NCBI RefSeq assembly: GCF_003144535.1
Contig: NZ_PHFJ01000010.1
Location: 124,001 to 188,000, forward strand
Direction: 5' to 3'
Length of the DNA: 64,000 bases
Origin: Proteus penneri
GTDB taxonomy: Bacteria; Pseudomonadota; Gammaproteobacteria; Enterobacterales; Enterobacteriaceae
The notes below the pieces were generated by a model. That model was not told where the DNA came from, made no database searches, and saw nothing but the letters and a program-made list of their open reading frames with translations. The number at the start of each line of letters is the position of its first letter. The stretch's first letter is position 1. Shown piece after piece: positions 29,296 through 38,751 of this stretch. A program made the position numbers and the translations under genes.

Positions 29296-30618
29296 ATGCA
29301 ACCCAGAAACTTTGATGATATTCGTTTTACCTCTGTACATCGTCGGGTGATGTTATGGGGGAGTGGCGGCCCTTTTCTTGACGGCTATGTGTTAGTGATT
29401 ATCGGTGTGGCATTAGAGCAACTCACACCGTTATTACAACTTGATGCTCGATGGATCGGTCTGCTTGGTGCGGCAACATTAGCAGGGCTTTTTATTGGTA
29501 CATCACTCTTTGGTTATATTTGTGACAAAGTCGGTCGCCGTAAAATGTTCCTCGTGGATATTGTGGCTATTGCGCTTATTTCGATTGCAACGATGTTTGT
29601 GTCAACGCCAGTGGGCTTGTTGGTGATGCGATTTTTGATTGGGATTGTGATTGGTGCTGACTACCCGATTGCGACATCAATGATCACGGAGTTTTCCAAT
29701 AAAAAACAACGCGCTTTCGCTGTCGGTTTTATTGCCGCAATGTGGTATATCGGGGCAACATGTGCCAACTTAGTCGGTTATCTTTTATATGATGTTGCAG
29801 ATGGCTGGCGCTGGATGTTGGGCAGTGCTTTTATTCCTTGCGCTATTATTTTAATTGGTCGCTTTGATTTGCCTGAATCTCCGCTTTGGTTAATACGTAA
29901 AGGGCGTATTCAAGAGTGTAATGAAATGATGATCAAACTCTTTGGCGAGCCAGTGGTTTTTGAAGCGGAAGATGCCAAAAAAACGCGTTTTATCGAGCTA
30001 TTTAATAAACGTCACTTCTCTTTTGTGTTGTTTGTTGCGGTGATTTGGACTTGCCAAGTTATCCCAATGTTTGCCATTTATACTTTTGGGCCACAAATTG
30101 TCGGTTTATTAGGATGGGATACTGGACGAAGTGCGGCATTGGGTAATGTGGTCATCAGCCTATTCTTTATGTTTGGGTGTATTCCTGCTATGTTTTGGTT
30201 AAACCAGACAGGACGACGCCCATTATTGATTGGTAGTTTTGCCATGATGACATTGGCATTATTCGTGCTGGGTGTTTTCCCTAATCTGCCTATTTTATTT
30301 GTGATCTTAGCGTTTGCGACTTACGCCTTTTTCTCTGGTGGTCCCGGAATTTTACAATGGCTCTATCCTAACGAATTGTTTCCAACCGATATTCGTGCAT
30401 CAGCAGTGGGCATTATTATGTCGATAAGCCGTATTGGTACGGTCATTTCAACTTGTGCATTACCTGCCTTTATCGCTACTTATGGGATTAATACGACGAT
30501 GCTAGTGGGTGCCGCAATTTCTTTATTCGGCATGATAGTCTCTGTGTTGTTTGCACCAGAAACCAAAGGATTAACGCTTAATCAAACTTCAACCATGCCA
30601 ATGAGACGGGGTAAATAA
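29296..30618 (+). CDS. yaaU: YaaU, MFS transporter next to fixX
   Basis: This 440-residue major facilitator (sugar-porter branch) with 12 predicted membrane segments is clearly the homologue of E. coli YaaU, also directly after fixX. Landmarks are GGPFLDGYVLVIIGVALEQ, the loop 2-3 signature CDKVGRRKMF, GADYPIATSMITEFS, PESPLWL and PNELFPTDIRASAVG. The ATG at 29296 matches the E. coli start (MQPRNFDD); longer in-frame starts run into fixX. The substrate is unproven; location suggests a compound related to carnitine metabolism. Confidence 0.93.
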   Translation: MQPRNFDDIRFTSVHRRVMLWGSGGPFLDGYVLVIIGVALEQLTPLLQLDARWIGLLGAATLAGLFIGTSLFGYICDKVGRRKMFLVDIVAIALISIATMFVSTPVGLLVMRFLIGIVIGADYPIATSMITEFSNKKQRAFAVGFIAAMWYIGATCANLVGYLLYDVADGWRWMLGSAFIPCAIILIGRFDLPESPLWLIRKGRIQECNEMMIKLFGEPVVFEAEDAKKTRFIELFNKRHFSFVLFVAVIWTCQVIPMFAIYTFGPQIVGLLGWDTGRSAALGNVVISLFFMFGCIPAMFWLNQTGRRPLLIGSFAMMTLALFVLGVFPNLPILFVILAFATYAFFSGGPGILQWLYPNELFPTDIRASAVGIIMSISRIGTVISTCALPAFIATYGINTTMLVGAAISLFGMIVSVLFAPETKGLTLNQTSTMPMRRGK

Positions 30619-31081
30619 CACCTTTAATTGATAAGCAAGAAAATAAGTTAAGCAATTTAAATCATTTTTTATTTAGATGTTATAAATTTTAATCGTTATT
30701 GTATTTATTTTTATATTATTTTAATTTAAATTATCACGCCAATAATTATTGATAAGATTTGTTTATACCTTAAAGAGGGATGAGGCTATTTATATTAAAG
30801 AGAGTGATTTTATTATTTAAATAAAATCACTCTCTCTTTTATTTTTAAATATAACACCTTTATAACGCCTTAGTTTCAAATTTATTTCATTGTTATTAAT
30901 TCATCTTCAATTACAAATTATATTTAACTCATCAAATCTAGACCCCAATCACAAATCTCTCTCAGACTATTCAAATGACGAAAAACAGTTCGTTATTTAC
31001 CAAGAATGAATAATTTCCCCTACCCAGAATAAGATCATTACAGACGCAAACACCAGCAAAAAAGCGGTTGAGTAGGTATTT
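30619..31081. promoter_or_regulatory. Spacer before the second CoA/Fix operon, with terminator for yaaU
   Basis: Contains a strong hairpin (about 30797-30840) with arms close to AAAGAGAGTGATTTTAT and its complement, followed by TTTTATTTTT. Downstream (30850-31081) is AT-rich leader DNA that should hold the promoter of the CoA-ligase operon. No CaiF-like arms occur here, so this operon is probably not under CaiF. Confidence 0.55.
30797..30848 (+). terminator. Terminator after yaaU
   Basis: A long near-perfect stem of about 17 bp with a short AT loop and a T-rich tail. Confidence 0.8.
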
Positions 31082-32719
31082 ATGACCTTATTAGAAACGA
31101 CAGTTAAAGAATGTCTAAACAATATTGTAAAGCAATATGCTTCACAAATTGCCTTGATTGAAAGCCAAAGTAAAAAGACACTTTCTTGGCAACAATTACA
31201 ACAAGAAGTAGAAAATGTTGCGCGTGGTTTTTTAGCGATTGGTTTAAAAAAAGGTGATCGTTTAGGTATTTGGTCTGCTAATAGTAAAGAGTGGATAATT
31301 TGTTTTCTTGCTGCGGCTCAAATTGGTGTTCCTGTTGTTTGTATTAACTTTCATTTTAAAAAAAGAGAGTTATTAGATTTATGTCGATTAACCGGTATTA
31401 AAGCCTTATGTTTTTCTGATGGGTTTAAAAGTAATGACTTTATTGAAGTGATTAATTGCCTTGCTAAAAAAGTAACTGAAAATAAGGATGTATTACCCCA
31501 GTTATTTATTAGCATGGGAAATAAATCGGCAGAAAAAAGCGTCTCATTATCTCAATTAAAAGCAATTAGCCAAACAATATCAGAGAAAGAATATCAACAG
31601 GCTATTTCACAAGTCAGTGTAAAAGATTTACTGACTATTCAAATGACTTCAGGCAGTACAGCGATGCCTAAAGGTGTCATGTTAAGCCAATATAATGTGA
31701 TTAATAATGCCATGCTGTCAGCACAGCGATTAGGCGTAACGCATAACGATGTCATTTGTCTTGCGGTTCCTCTGTTCCACTGCTTTGGGCTCTCTTCTTG
31801 CCTCTTTTTTGCGTTAACAACCGGATGCCAATTAGTTCTTCTTGATAACTATTGTGCTGAAGATGTTTTAAACGTCGTCCAAGACTATCGTTGCACCGTT
31901 ATGCATGGCGTACCAACGATTTTTAGCCGTTTAATGAAACACGAGCAGTTTTCTCACTACGATTTATCTAGTCTTGATAAAGGCATTATTGCCGGAGCAA
32001 GTTTTCCTCCTGCATTAATTAATGAGATTGAAAATACGCTAGGAATGAAAGGGATCACCGTCTCTTATGGACAAACAGAAGCTTCGCCTTGTTGTACTCA
32101 AACATTACCAAACGATGCATTACCCATAAAACGCAGCTCTATCGGTAAACCATTACCTTTTGTTGAAATGAAAATCATTAGTCCAAAAACGGCTAAACCT
32201 GTGCCAGTGGGCGTTTTGGGTGAAATTTGTACCCGAGGCTTCCATGTGATGATGGGTTATGACAATGCCCCAGATAAAACCAAGGAAGCTCTAGACGAAG
32301 AAGGTTGGTTACATACAGGGGATATTGGTTATGTCGATGAACAAGGAAATTACCACTACGCCTATCGCATGAAAGAGATTGTCGTTCGTGGTGGTGAAAA
32401 TATTAGCCTTTGTGAAATAGAAGAGGCCATTGCGGAATATCCCGGTGTTGACGCAACGAAAGCGTTCGGCATTCCTTCTGTCGATTTAGGTGAGGAAGTG
32501 ATTGCCACTATTTGTGTGCAAAAAGACTGCACCCTAAATGAAAGCGAATTACGTGCATTTCTACAAGAGCGACTAGCTCGCTACAAAATCCCCAAAGAAC
32601 TCCATTTCTTTACGCAGTTTCCTCATACCCCTTGCGGAAAAATTGATGTGCAAGCCCTGAAATTGCAATTGGGTTATGGCGTTTCAATCAAGGATGAAAA
32701 AACCAAAGTAGCGGGTTAA
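31082..32719 (+). CDS. AMP-forming acyl-CoA synthetase of the 2-hydroxyacyl-CoA dehydratase cluster
   Basis: This 545-residue member of the acyl-CoA ligase family would activate a carboxylic acid as CoA thioester, probably priming the CoA pool used by the next gene. It has the ATP motif IQMTSGSTAMPKGVMLSQYN, the adenylation motif TVSYGQTEASPC, the hinge GWLHTGDIGYVDEQGNYHYAYR, KEIVVRGGENIS and the catalytic lysine in TPCGKIDVQAL. It is distant from CaiC but plays the parallel role in this operon. The substrate cannot be told from sequence. It is the first gene of the plus-strand cluster, 66 bp before the CoA-transferase. Confidence 0.88.
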   Translation: MTLLETTVKECLNNIVKQYASQIALIESQSKKTLSWQQLQQEVENVARGFLAIGLKKGDRLGIWSANSKEWIICFLAAAQIGVPVVCINFHFKKRELLDLCRLTGIKALCFSDGFKSNDFIEVINCLAKKVTENKDVLPQLFISMGNKSAEKSVSLSQLKAISQTISEKEYQQAISQVSVKDLLTIQMTSGSTAMPKGVMLSQYNVINNAMLSAQRLGVTHNDVICLAVPLFHCFGLSSCLFFALTTGCQLVLLDNYCAEDVLNVVQDYRCTVMHGVPTIFSRLMKHEQFSHYDLSSLDKGIIAGASFPPALINEIENTLGMKGITVSYGQTEASPCCTQTLPNDALPIKRSSIGKPLPFVEMKIISPKTAKPVPVGVLGEICTRGFHVMMGYDNAPDKTKEALDEEGWLHTGDIGYVDEQGNYHYAYRMKEIVVRGGENISLCEIEEAIAEYPGVDATKAFGIPSVDLGEEVIATICVQKDCTLNESELRAFLQERLARYKIPKELHFFTQFPHTPCGKIDVQALKLQLGYGVSIKDEKTKVAG

Positions 32720-32785
32720 GTGACAAAGGATTTATCCACATTCTGACAACAGCAGTATGAAGTCTAAAAATAATTAGGAGAAAAA

Positions 32786-34021
32786 ATGACAAGTCGTAAA
32801 GCACTAGAAGGCGTCACAGTAGTTGAGTTGGCGACCTTTATTGCCGTACCCGCAGCGGGTCGTATTTTAGCTGATATGGGTGCGAACGTAATCAAAATTG
32901 AATCCCCAAGTGGTGATAACTTACGTTACACCGCACCGACTGAAGGCCGTCCGTTAGATCAACATGAAAATACCAGTTTTGATTTAGAAAACGCCAATAA
33001 ACGTGGCATCGTGTTGAATACGAAAACAGAAGCAGGGAAAAAAATTCTGTTTGAGCTGCTAGAAAAAGCGGACATTTTCTTAACTAACTGGCGTCCTGGG
33101 GCAAGAGAACGCGCAGGGTTAGATTATGAAACGTTAAAACAACGCTTTCCAAAATTAGTTTACGCCAGCGTGACAGGCTATGGTGATGAAGGTCCAGATA
33201 AAGACTTACCCGGATTTGACTACACGGCATTCTTTGCTCGTGGCGGCATTTTAGGTTCGCTGTACCAAAAAGGCACAGTGCCGATGAACGTGATCCCTGG
33301 CCTTGGTGATCACCAATGTGCATTAGGTTTAGTGTCTGGTGTACTAGCTGCTTATATTCGCGCTAAAAATATTGGTCAAGGTGAGTATGTTTCAACTAAC
33401 TTACTGCATACTTCAATTTATACCCAAGCAATCATGATCCAAGCGGCACAATACCCAGATTATGGTCAGCCGTATCCAATCGATCGTCGTAATACCACCA
33501 GCCCATTTATTCTGGCTTATAAAACAAAAGATGACCGTTTTATTCAAGTCTGTATGCCTGTTTATGACGCCTACTATCCAACCTTTATTTCTTGTATTGG
33601 TCGCCCAGATTTAGCGCAAGACACTCGTTATACACGCCTACAAGAAGTGGCAAAAAATAATCGCTCCCCTGAATTATATGACCTGATTTGGCAGCAAGTT
33701 GAGCAAAAAACAGCGTCAGAGTGGGCCGATATTTTCACCAAAAACGATATCCCATTCAGTATTGCGCAAACTTGGGAAGAGGTACTGGAAGACAAACAGG
33801 CTTGGGCAATTAACACCTTCTACAGCATGAAGTACAAAAATGGCAGTGAAAAAGCCTTAGTTCGTCCACCAATTGATTTCTTAGAGAGTGGCTTACCTGA
33901 ATATCGTCGTGGTCCTTTGTTAGGTGAAGACACACCGTCTGTATTAGCTGAATTAGGGTATAGCGCAGAAGAAATTGCCAGCCTTGAAGCCAATAAAGAC
34001 GTGATGACGTGGAAAGAATAA
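32786..34021 (+). CDS. Family III (CaiB/BaiF, HadA/FldA-like) CoA-transferase
   Basis: This 411-residue family III CoA-transferase has the catalytic aspartate visible in PGLGDHQCALG (D175). The N-terminal fold is ELATFIAVPAAGRILADMGANVIKIESP. Beside a 2-hydroxyacyl-CoA dehydratase, such enzymes (HadA of Clostridioides difficile, FldA of C. sporogenes) move CoA from the reduced product to the incoming 2-hydroxy acid. I infer this role from the neighbours; the sequence alone says only family III. AGGAG lies upstream of the ATG, and the activator gene follows 36 bp downstream. Confidence 0.9.
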   Translation: MTSRKALEGVTVVELATFIAVPAAGRILADMGANVIKIESPSGDNLRYTAPTEGRPLDQHENTSFDLENANKRGIVLNTKTEAGKKILFELLEKADIFLTNWRPGARERAGLDYETLKQRFPKLVYASVTGYGDEGPDKDLPGFDYTAFFARGGILGSLYQKGTVPMNVIPGLGDHQCALGLVSGVLAAYIRAKNIGQGEYVSTNLLHTSIYTQAIMIQAAQYPDYGQPYPIDRRNTTSPFILAYKTKDDRFIQVCMPVYDAYYPTFISCIGRPDLAQDTRYTRLQEVAKNNRSPELYDLIWQQVEQKTASEWADIFTKNDIPFSIAQTWEEVLEDKQAWAINTFYSMKYKNGSEKALVRPPIDFLESGLPEYRRGPLLGEDTPSVLAELGYSAEEIASLEANKDVMTWKE

Positions 34022-34057
34022 TCCACTTATTTTTTTAATTTTCAGGAGAGCAAAGGC

Positions 34058-34885
34058 ATGCAACAAGACATTTTCACAATGGGCGTTGATATCGGATCGT
34101 CTGCATCAAAATGCATCATCATGAAAAATGGTGACGCGATTGTCGCTAAATCACTGGCATCAGTGGGTGCAGGAACTTCTGGGCCTGAAAAAGCGATCGC
34201 TGAAGTATTAAGCCAGTTTGGTGGCTCCCTCAGTCAGATCAGTTGGATCTGTGCAACAGGATATGGCCGTAATTCTCTGAAAGAAGCCAATAAAGAAGTG
34301 AGCGAACTGAGCTGTCATGCCAAAGGCGCGCACTTTCTTTTTCCGGGCGTAAAAACAGTGATTGATATCGGTGGTCAAGACGTTAAAGCACTTCATATGG
34401 ATGGTGTGGGCCGTTTATTAAACTTTGTGATGAATGATAAGTGCGCTGCCGGTACAGGACGCTTTTTAGATGTCATGTCGAGAGTATTAGAAACCAAGAT
34501 TTCTGATCTCGCTCAAGAGGGCGCTAAGTCCACTAAAAAAGTCACGATTAGCTCAACCTGTACTGTGTTCTCTGAATCAGAAGTCATTTCTCATCTCGCG
34601 AATAACGAAACAATACCCGACGTGATTAATGGTATTCACCGCTCTGTGGCTAGCCGTATTGCTGGTCTTGCAAAACGAGTGGGGGTTGAAGCCCCTGTCG
34701 TGATGACAGGCGGTGTTGCCAGTAATTTTGAAGTTGTTCGTTATGTAAGCGAAGAGCTGAACGCCTCTATCGCTACCTCACCTTTATCACAATACAACGG
34801 GGCGATAGGTGCCGCCATTTATGCCTTTGAAGCGTACCGCCATCAATTGGAAGACGATGCGTTAACAATAGGAACATCAAAATGA
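34058..34885 (+). CDS. ATP-dependent activator of (R)-2-hydroxyacyl-CoA dehydratase (HadI/FldI/HgdC-like)
   Basis: This 275-residue archerase of the ASKHA ATPase superfamily uses ATP hydrolysis to inject one low-potential electron into the dehydratase. The phosphate-1 motif GVDIGSSASKCIIM, TVIDIGGQDVKAL and MTGGVASNFEVV are present. The two cysteines that hold the dimer-bridging [4Fe-4S] cluster are C129 (NDKCAAGTG) and C168 (SSTCTVFSE). Their 39-residue spacing equals that of C127 and C166 in the Acidaminococcus activator HgdC. The gene overlaps the dehydratase subunit start by 4 bases (ATGA). The electron donor should be a ferredoxin or flavodoxin. E. coli YjiL is a distant relative. Confidence 0.94.
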   Translation: MQQDIFTMGVDIGSSASKCIIMKNGDAIVAKSLASVGAGTSGPEKAIAEVLSQFGGSLSQISWICATGYGRNSLKEANKEVSELSCHAKGAHFLFPGVKTVIDIGGQDVKALHMDGVGRLLNFVMNDKCAAGTGRFLDVMSRVLETKISDLAQEGAKSTKKVTISSTCTVFSESEVISHLANNETIPDVINGIHRSVASRIAGLAKRVGVEAPVVMTGGVASNFEVVRYVSEELNASIATSPLSQYNGAIGAAIYAFEAYRHQLEDDALTIGTSK

Positions 34886-36123
34886 GCAATGTAGATATGA
34901 ATGCGCCGGATTATATTCCTGCGAAAAAACGACTGCAAAAAATCGCTGCTGATGCTTATCAGCGTGCGTGGGATGCTAAAAATAGCGGTGAGAAAATAGG
35001 GTGGTGTGCCTCTAACTTCCCTCAAGAAATCGCTGAAACATTAGGTTTATGTGTCGTTTACCCCGAAAACCAAGCTGCTGCGATTGCAGCAAAAGGCGCG
35101 GGTTTAAAAATGTGTGAGCATGCAGAAAGCATGGGATATTCCAATGATATCTGTGCTTATGCTCGGATCAGCCTCTCTTACATGGATATTAAACAGTGTG
35201 AAGAGATGGATATGCCTCAGCCTGACTTCTTGCTGTGCTGCAACAATATCTGTAACTGCATGATCAAGTGGTATGAAAATATCGCATACGAATTGAATAT
35301 CCCAATGATCCTTATCGATATTCCTTATAAAAATGATTATGACACTGATGACGTGACAGTGAAGTATGTTCAAGCGCAATTTGATGATGCGATTAAACAA
35401 CTTGAAAAAGTCACTGGCAAAGTCTTCTCTGAAGAAAAATTTAAAGAAGTTTGTGAAATCTCACAACGCACAGGGCGTGCATGGCTAAAAGCCGCAGAAT
35501 ATTGCCAATATGAACCGTCTCCAATGAATGGTTTTGATCTGTTTAATCACATGGCTGTTGCTGTTTGTGCTCGCGGTAAATTAGAAGCCGCACTGGCTTT
35601 TGAGCAACTGTGTGAAGAGATGGAACAAAACATCAAAGAGAAAAAATCGACTTATCGCGGTGAAGAAAAATACCGTGTTCTCTTTGAAGGTATCGCCTGC
35701 TGGCCTTATTTGCGTGCCACATCTACCCCGTTAAAAGAGCAAGGTATCAACGTTACCGCTACTGTTTACGCCACTGCATTTGGTGTGATTTATCAAAATA
35801 GTGACGAGATGATGCGTGCTTACTCTTACGTTCCTAACTGTGTCTCTGTTGAGCGTGCGGCAGATATGCGTATTGATGTGAGCCGTCAAAATAAAGTTGA
35901 TGGTGCAATTATTCACGTTAACCGCAGTTGTAAGCTCTGGAGTGGCATTATGCCCGAAATTGAGCGCCGTATTCGCCATGAACTTAAGATCCCAACGGTG
36001 ACTTTTGATGGCGACCAAGCAGATCCTCGTGTTTTCTCTGAAGCGCAGTATGTCACCCGTGTTGAAGCATTAACAGAAATTATGGCTGCGAATAAAGCAG
36101 ATATGAAAAAGGGAGACATCTAA
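34882..36123 (+). CDS. (R)-2-hydroxyacyl-CoA dehydratase, HadB/FldB-like subunit
   Basis: This 413-residue Fe-S subunit belongs to a radical dehydratase that removes water from (R)-2-hydroxyacyl-CoA to give the 2-enoyl-CoA via a ketyl radical. The sequence follows HadB/FldB closely: FPQEIAETLGLCVVYPENQAA, YSNDICAYARISL, FLLCCNNICNCMIKWYENIA, SPMNGFDLFNHMAVAVCARG, RGEEKYRVLFEGIACWPYL, HVNRSCKLWSG and TFDGDQADPRVFS. Conserved cysteines for a [4Fe-4S] cluster are in these blocks. The enzyme should be oxygen-sensitive. Its stop overlaps the next start (TAATG), so the two subunits are coupled. Substrate is not deducible; the closest models use aryllactyl- or 2-hydroxyisocaproyl-CoA. Confidence 0.94.
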   Translation: MSNVDMNAPDYIPAKKRLQKIAADAYQRAWDAKNSGEKIGWCASNFPQEIAETLGLCVVYPENQAAAIAAKGAGLKMCEHAESMGYSNDICAYARISLSYMDIKQCEEMDMPQPDFLLCCNNICNCMIKWYENIAYELNIPMILIDIPYKNDYDTDDVTVKYVQAQFDDAIKQLEKVTGKVFSEEKFKEVCEISQRTGRAWLKAAEYCQYEPSPMNGFDLFNHMAVAVCARGKLEAALAFEQLCEEMEQNIKEKKSTYRGEEKYRVLFEGIACWPYLRATSTPLKEQGINVTATVYATAFGVIYQNSDEMMRAYSYVPNCVSVERAADMRIDVSRQNKVDGAIIHVNRSCKLWSGIMPEIERRIRHELKIPTVTFDGDQADPRVFSEAQYVTRVEALTEIMAANKADMKKGDI

Positions 36124-37256
36124 TGAAAACATTAACGGATAGATTTGATGAGCTGCAAGCGGTGGTGGATAACCCCGTTGCGCAATTAGAAGGTTTTATT
36201 CGTAGTGGCAAAAAGGTGATTGGTTGTTTTCCTGAATATACTCCGAATGAAATTGTCTATGCGGCAGGTATGGTGCCTTTTGGCATTTGGGGCGCGGAAG
36301 GACGTGAGATCTCAGAAGCGAAGAAATATTTTCCGCCATTCTATTGTGCATTGGCACTTTCTTCACTTGAGATGGGATTGGATGGTGCGCTGAATAAGCT
36401 GTCAGCAGCCATAATTCCTTCTTTGTGTGACACCTTAAAATGCTTAGGGCAAAACTGGAAAGCCGGTGTGCCACAAGTGCCTTTTATCCAATTGGTGCAT
36501 CCACAAAATCGTAAAACCGCAGCGGGTATTGCTTTTTTAACCGAACAATACAAAAAAATTGCACTGCAATTAGGGGAAATTTCAGGTCTGCCTGTGACAG
36601 ATGATGCACTAAAAAATGCGATCCATCTGTTTAATCAGCGTCGTGCCGCGTTACGTGAATTTTCAGAGATGGCTGCGCTTCATCCAAACTTAATCACGCC
36701 ACAACGTCGTAATACTGTGATCAAAAGTGGTTATTTTATGGATGTCGTTGAACATACAAAAGCCGTTGAAGCCATTGTTGCACAATGCAAAACCTTATCT
36801 GCAGAACCTTGGAAAGGACACAAAGTTGTTGTGACAGGCATTATTGCGGATAGCCCTTCTATTCTACAAATTTTGGCTGATAACAAGATGGCGATTGTGG
36901 CAGATGAAGTGGCACATGAGTCTCGTCAGTTCCGTCAAGATATCCCAGAAAATAACGCACCTTATGAAGCAATGGCAGAGCAAATTGCCCAGCTTGAAGG
37001 ATGTTCACTTTTATATGATCCAGAGAAAAAACGCGGCCGTTTAATTGCCGATATGGTGAAAAATACAGGTGCTGATGGTGTTGTCTATTTGCTAACAAAA
37101 TTCTGTGATCCTGAAGAATTCGATGCCCCGATAGTGAAGAAATTCCTCGATAGAGAAGGCATTCCTTCCATCATTATCGAAATCGATCAGCAAACTAAAA
37201 CGTATGAACAAGCTAGAACGGCACTGCAAACTTTTGCTGATGTGCTTTCTGCTTAA
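36123..37256 (+). CDS. (R)-2-hydroxyacyl-CoA dehydratase, HadC/FldC-like subunit
   Basis: This second subunit (377 residues) of the radical dehydratase has the HgdB-family pattern: VIGCFPEYTPNEIVYAAGMVPFGIWG, YFPPFYCALALSSLE, AIIPSLCDTLKCLGQNW, VVVTGIIADSPSILQILAD and LLTKFCDPEEFDAPIVKK, which place cysteines for its own [4Fe-4S] cluster. Both subunits are needed for activity in characterised relatives. The start codon overlaps the previous stop. A hairpin (37281-37303) separates it from the permease gene. Confidence 0.94.
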   Translation: MKTLTDRFDELQAVVDNPVAQLEGFIRSGKKVIGCFPEYTPNEIVYAAGMVPFGIWGAEGREISEAKKYFPPFYCALALSSLEMGLDGALNKLSAAIIPSLCDTLKCLGQNWKAGVPQVPFIQLVHPQNRKTAAGIAFLTEQYKKIALQLGEISGLPVTDDALKNAIHLFNQRRAALREFSEMAALHPNLITPQRRNTVIKSGYFMDVVEHTKAVEAIVAQCKTLSAEPWKGHKVVVTGIIADSPSILQILADNKMAIVADEVAHESRQFRQDIPENNAPYEAMAEQIAQLEGCSLLYDPEKKRGRLIADMVKNTGADGVVYLLTKFCDPEEFDAPIVKKFLDREGIPSIIIEIDQQTKTYEQARTALQTFADVLSA

Positions 37257-37280
37257 CAACATTAATCAATAGTCACAAAA

Positions 37281-37303
37281 GACCTGTGTGGATAGCACAG
37301 GTC
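37281..37303 (+). other. Intercistronic hairpin after the dehydratase genes
   Basis: Perfect arms GACCTGTG and CACAGGTC with a 7-nt loop and no T-run; more likely an mRNA stability or processing element than a terminator. Confidence 0.6.
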
Positions 37304-37336
37304 AATTGAACCCTAACACATATAAGTGGGGCAATC

Positions 37337-38656
37337 ATGGGTATTATTTGTTTAATCATTGGGCTAGCGATATTAATGATCATGTGTATGAAAGGCATAC
37401 ATATCTTCATTTCTGTCTTTACCACTAGCCTATTTCTTGCTGTGACTGCATGGCTTGTATCACCCGATATGCTTAATCCTGTCGATGCACTGTTACAAGT
37501 GTATACCGGTGGGTTAGGTGGCTATTTTGGTAGTTTCTTCTTCATTTTCGTACTAGGTGCGATTTTTGGCAAATTAACCGCTATCAGTGGCGCTGCTGAT
37601 AGTGTTGCCTCTTTTATTATTGGTAAATTTGGTGAAAGAGCCGTTATTCCTTCATTAGTTGCGGCTTGTGCCATTTTAGCCTACGGCGGTGTGTCAGTGT
37701 TTGTTGCACTGTTTACTGTTTATTCGATGATGGTGAGTTTATTCCGCAAAGCCAATCTTCCTCGCAGACTTATTCCTGCTGTCTATTTTGCCGGTGCAGG
37801 TACGTTTGTGATGATCATGCCGGGATCACCACAAATCCAAAACCTTATCCCAATGAAGTTCTTAGGTACGTCAGCTACGGCCGGTTTAGTACCGGGTATG
37901 TTGACAGCATTGTTCCAAATCACCTTAGTGATTATTTATCTCACTTGGTTATTTAAGCGTGTAAAAGCGAAAGGTGAAGGCTGGGTTGAAGACGAAAAAA
38001 CAGCGAAGGCAGAGGAAGGTAAAAAAGATCGTCAATTACCCAATGTGCTCGTTGCATTACTCCCTATGCTTATTTTGCTGGTCGTGCTGAATATCCTGAA
38101 ATGGGACCCTGCTATTGCACTATTCTGCGCCATTATCGCCGCCTTGATTGTGTATTTACGCTATCTCGATTGGAAAAAGCTCGTACCTAATTTGGCTGCA
38201 GGAACAATGGAAGGGGTGACCTCTCTCTTTAATACGGCGGTTATTGTTGGGTTTGGGGCATTAGTGATGACCTTACCTGCGTTCAAAGAATCATTCCAAG
38301 CGATTGCTCAATCGGGGCTGAATCCACTTGTTGTGACCGCAATTTCGGTCGGCGCTTTGGTGTTTATCAGTGGCTCAGGCTCCGGTGCGTTAAGTATTGC
38401 TATGCCAATGATTGCTGCAATGTTCCCTGCAACTGTGGTTGATCAAGGCTCCTTACACCGTGTGGCCACCATGGCATCAATGAGTACAACTCCGCCATTT
38501 AACGGATTGATTATTACTGTCTTTAGCGTTTGTGGTGTCAGCCATAAAGAGGGCTATGGCCCTGTAGGAACGTTAACTCTCGCTATCCCATTGTTAGCCA
38601 TGATGTTTATGTTGCTGCTGTACACCTTCTTACCTGCATCCATAGCGACGATGTAG
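37337..38656 (+). CDS. GntP-family permease, probable 2-hydroxy acid importer or exchanger
   Basis: This 439-residue membrane protein has about 12 hydrophobic segments and GntP-type motifs (GSFFFIFVLGAIFGKLTAISGAADS, AILAYGGVSVFVALF, MPGSPQIQNLIPMKFLGT, FISGSGSGALSIAMPM, HRVATMASMSTTPPFNGLI). The family moves gluconate, hydroxybutyrate and related hydroxy acids. Its position between the dehydratase and the acyl-CoA dehydrogenase suggests it brings in the 2-hydroxy acid or exchanges it for the reduced product, as CaiT does for carnitine. The central charged loop (about residues 210-235) is cytoplasmic by the positive-inside pattern. Confidence 0.85.
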   Translation: MGIICLIIGLAILMIMCMKGIHIFISVFTTSLFLAVTAWLVSPDMLNPVDALLQVYTGGLGGYFGSFFFIFVLGAIFGKLTAISGAADSVASFIIGKFGERAVIPSLVAACAILAYGGVSVFVALFTVYSMMVSLFRKANLPRRLIPAVYFAGAGTFVMIMPGSPQIQNLIPMKFLGTSATAGLVPGMLTALFQITLVIIYLTWLFKRVKAKGEGWVEDEKTAKAEEGKKDRQLPNVLVALLPMLILLVVLNILKWDPAIALFCAIIAALIVYLRYLDWKKLVPNLAAGTMEGVTSLFNTAVIVGFGALVMTLPAFKESFQAIAQSGLNPLVVTAISVGALVFISGSGSGALSIAMPMIAAMFPATVVDQGSLHRVATMASMSTTPPFNGLIITVFSVCGVSHKEGYGPVGTLTLAIPLLAMMFMLLLYTFLPASIATM

Positions 38657-38677
38657 CAATAACGTTAACCGATTAAT

Positions 38678-38712
38678 GCGTGCGATAAGACGACAAACGT
38701 GAAATCGCACGC
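38678..38712 (+). other. Intercistronic hairpin after the permease gene
   Basis: Arms GCGTGCGAT and ATCGCACGC around a 17-nt loop with no T-run; similar in character to the hairpins at 37281 and 41684. Confidence 0.55.
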
Positions 38713-38751
38713 CATAGAGATACCCCTATCTATTCACAGAGGAAGATAAAC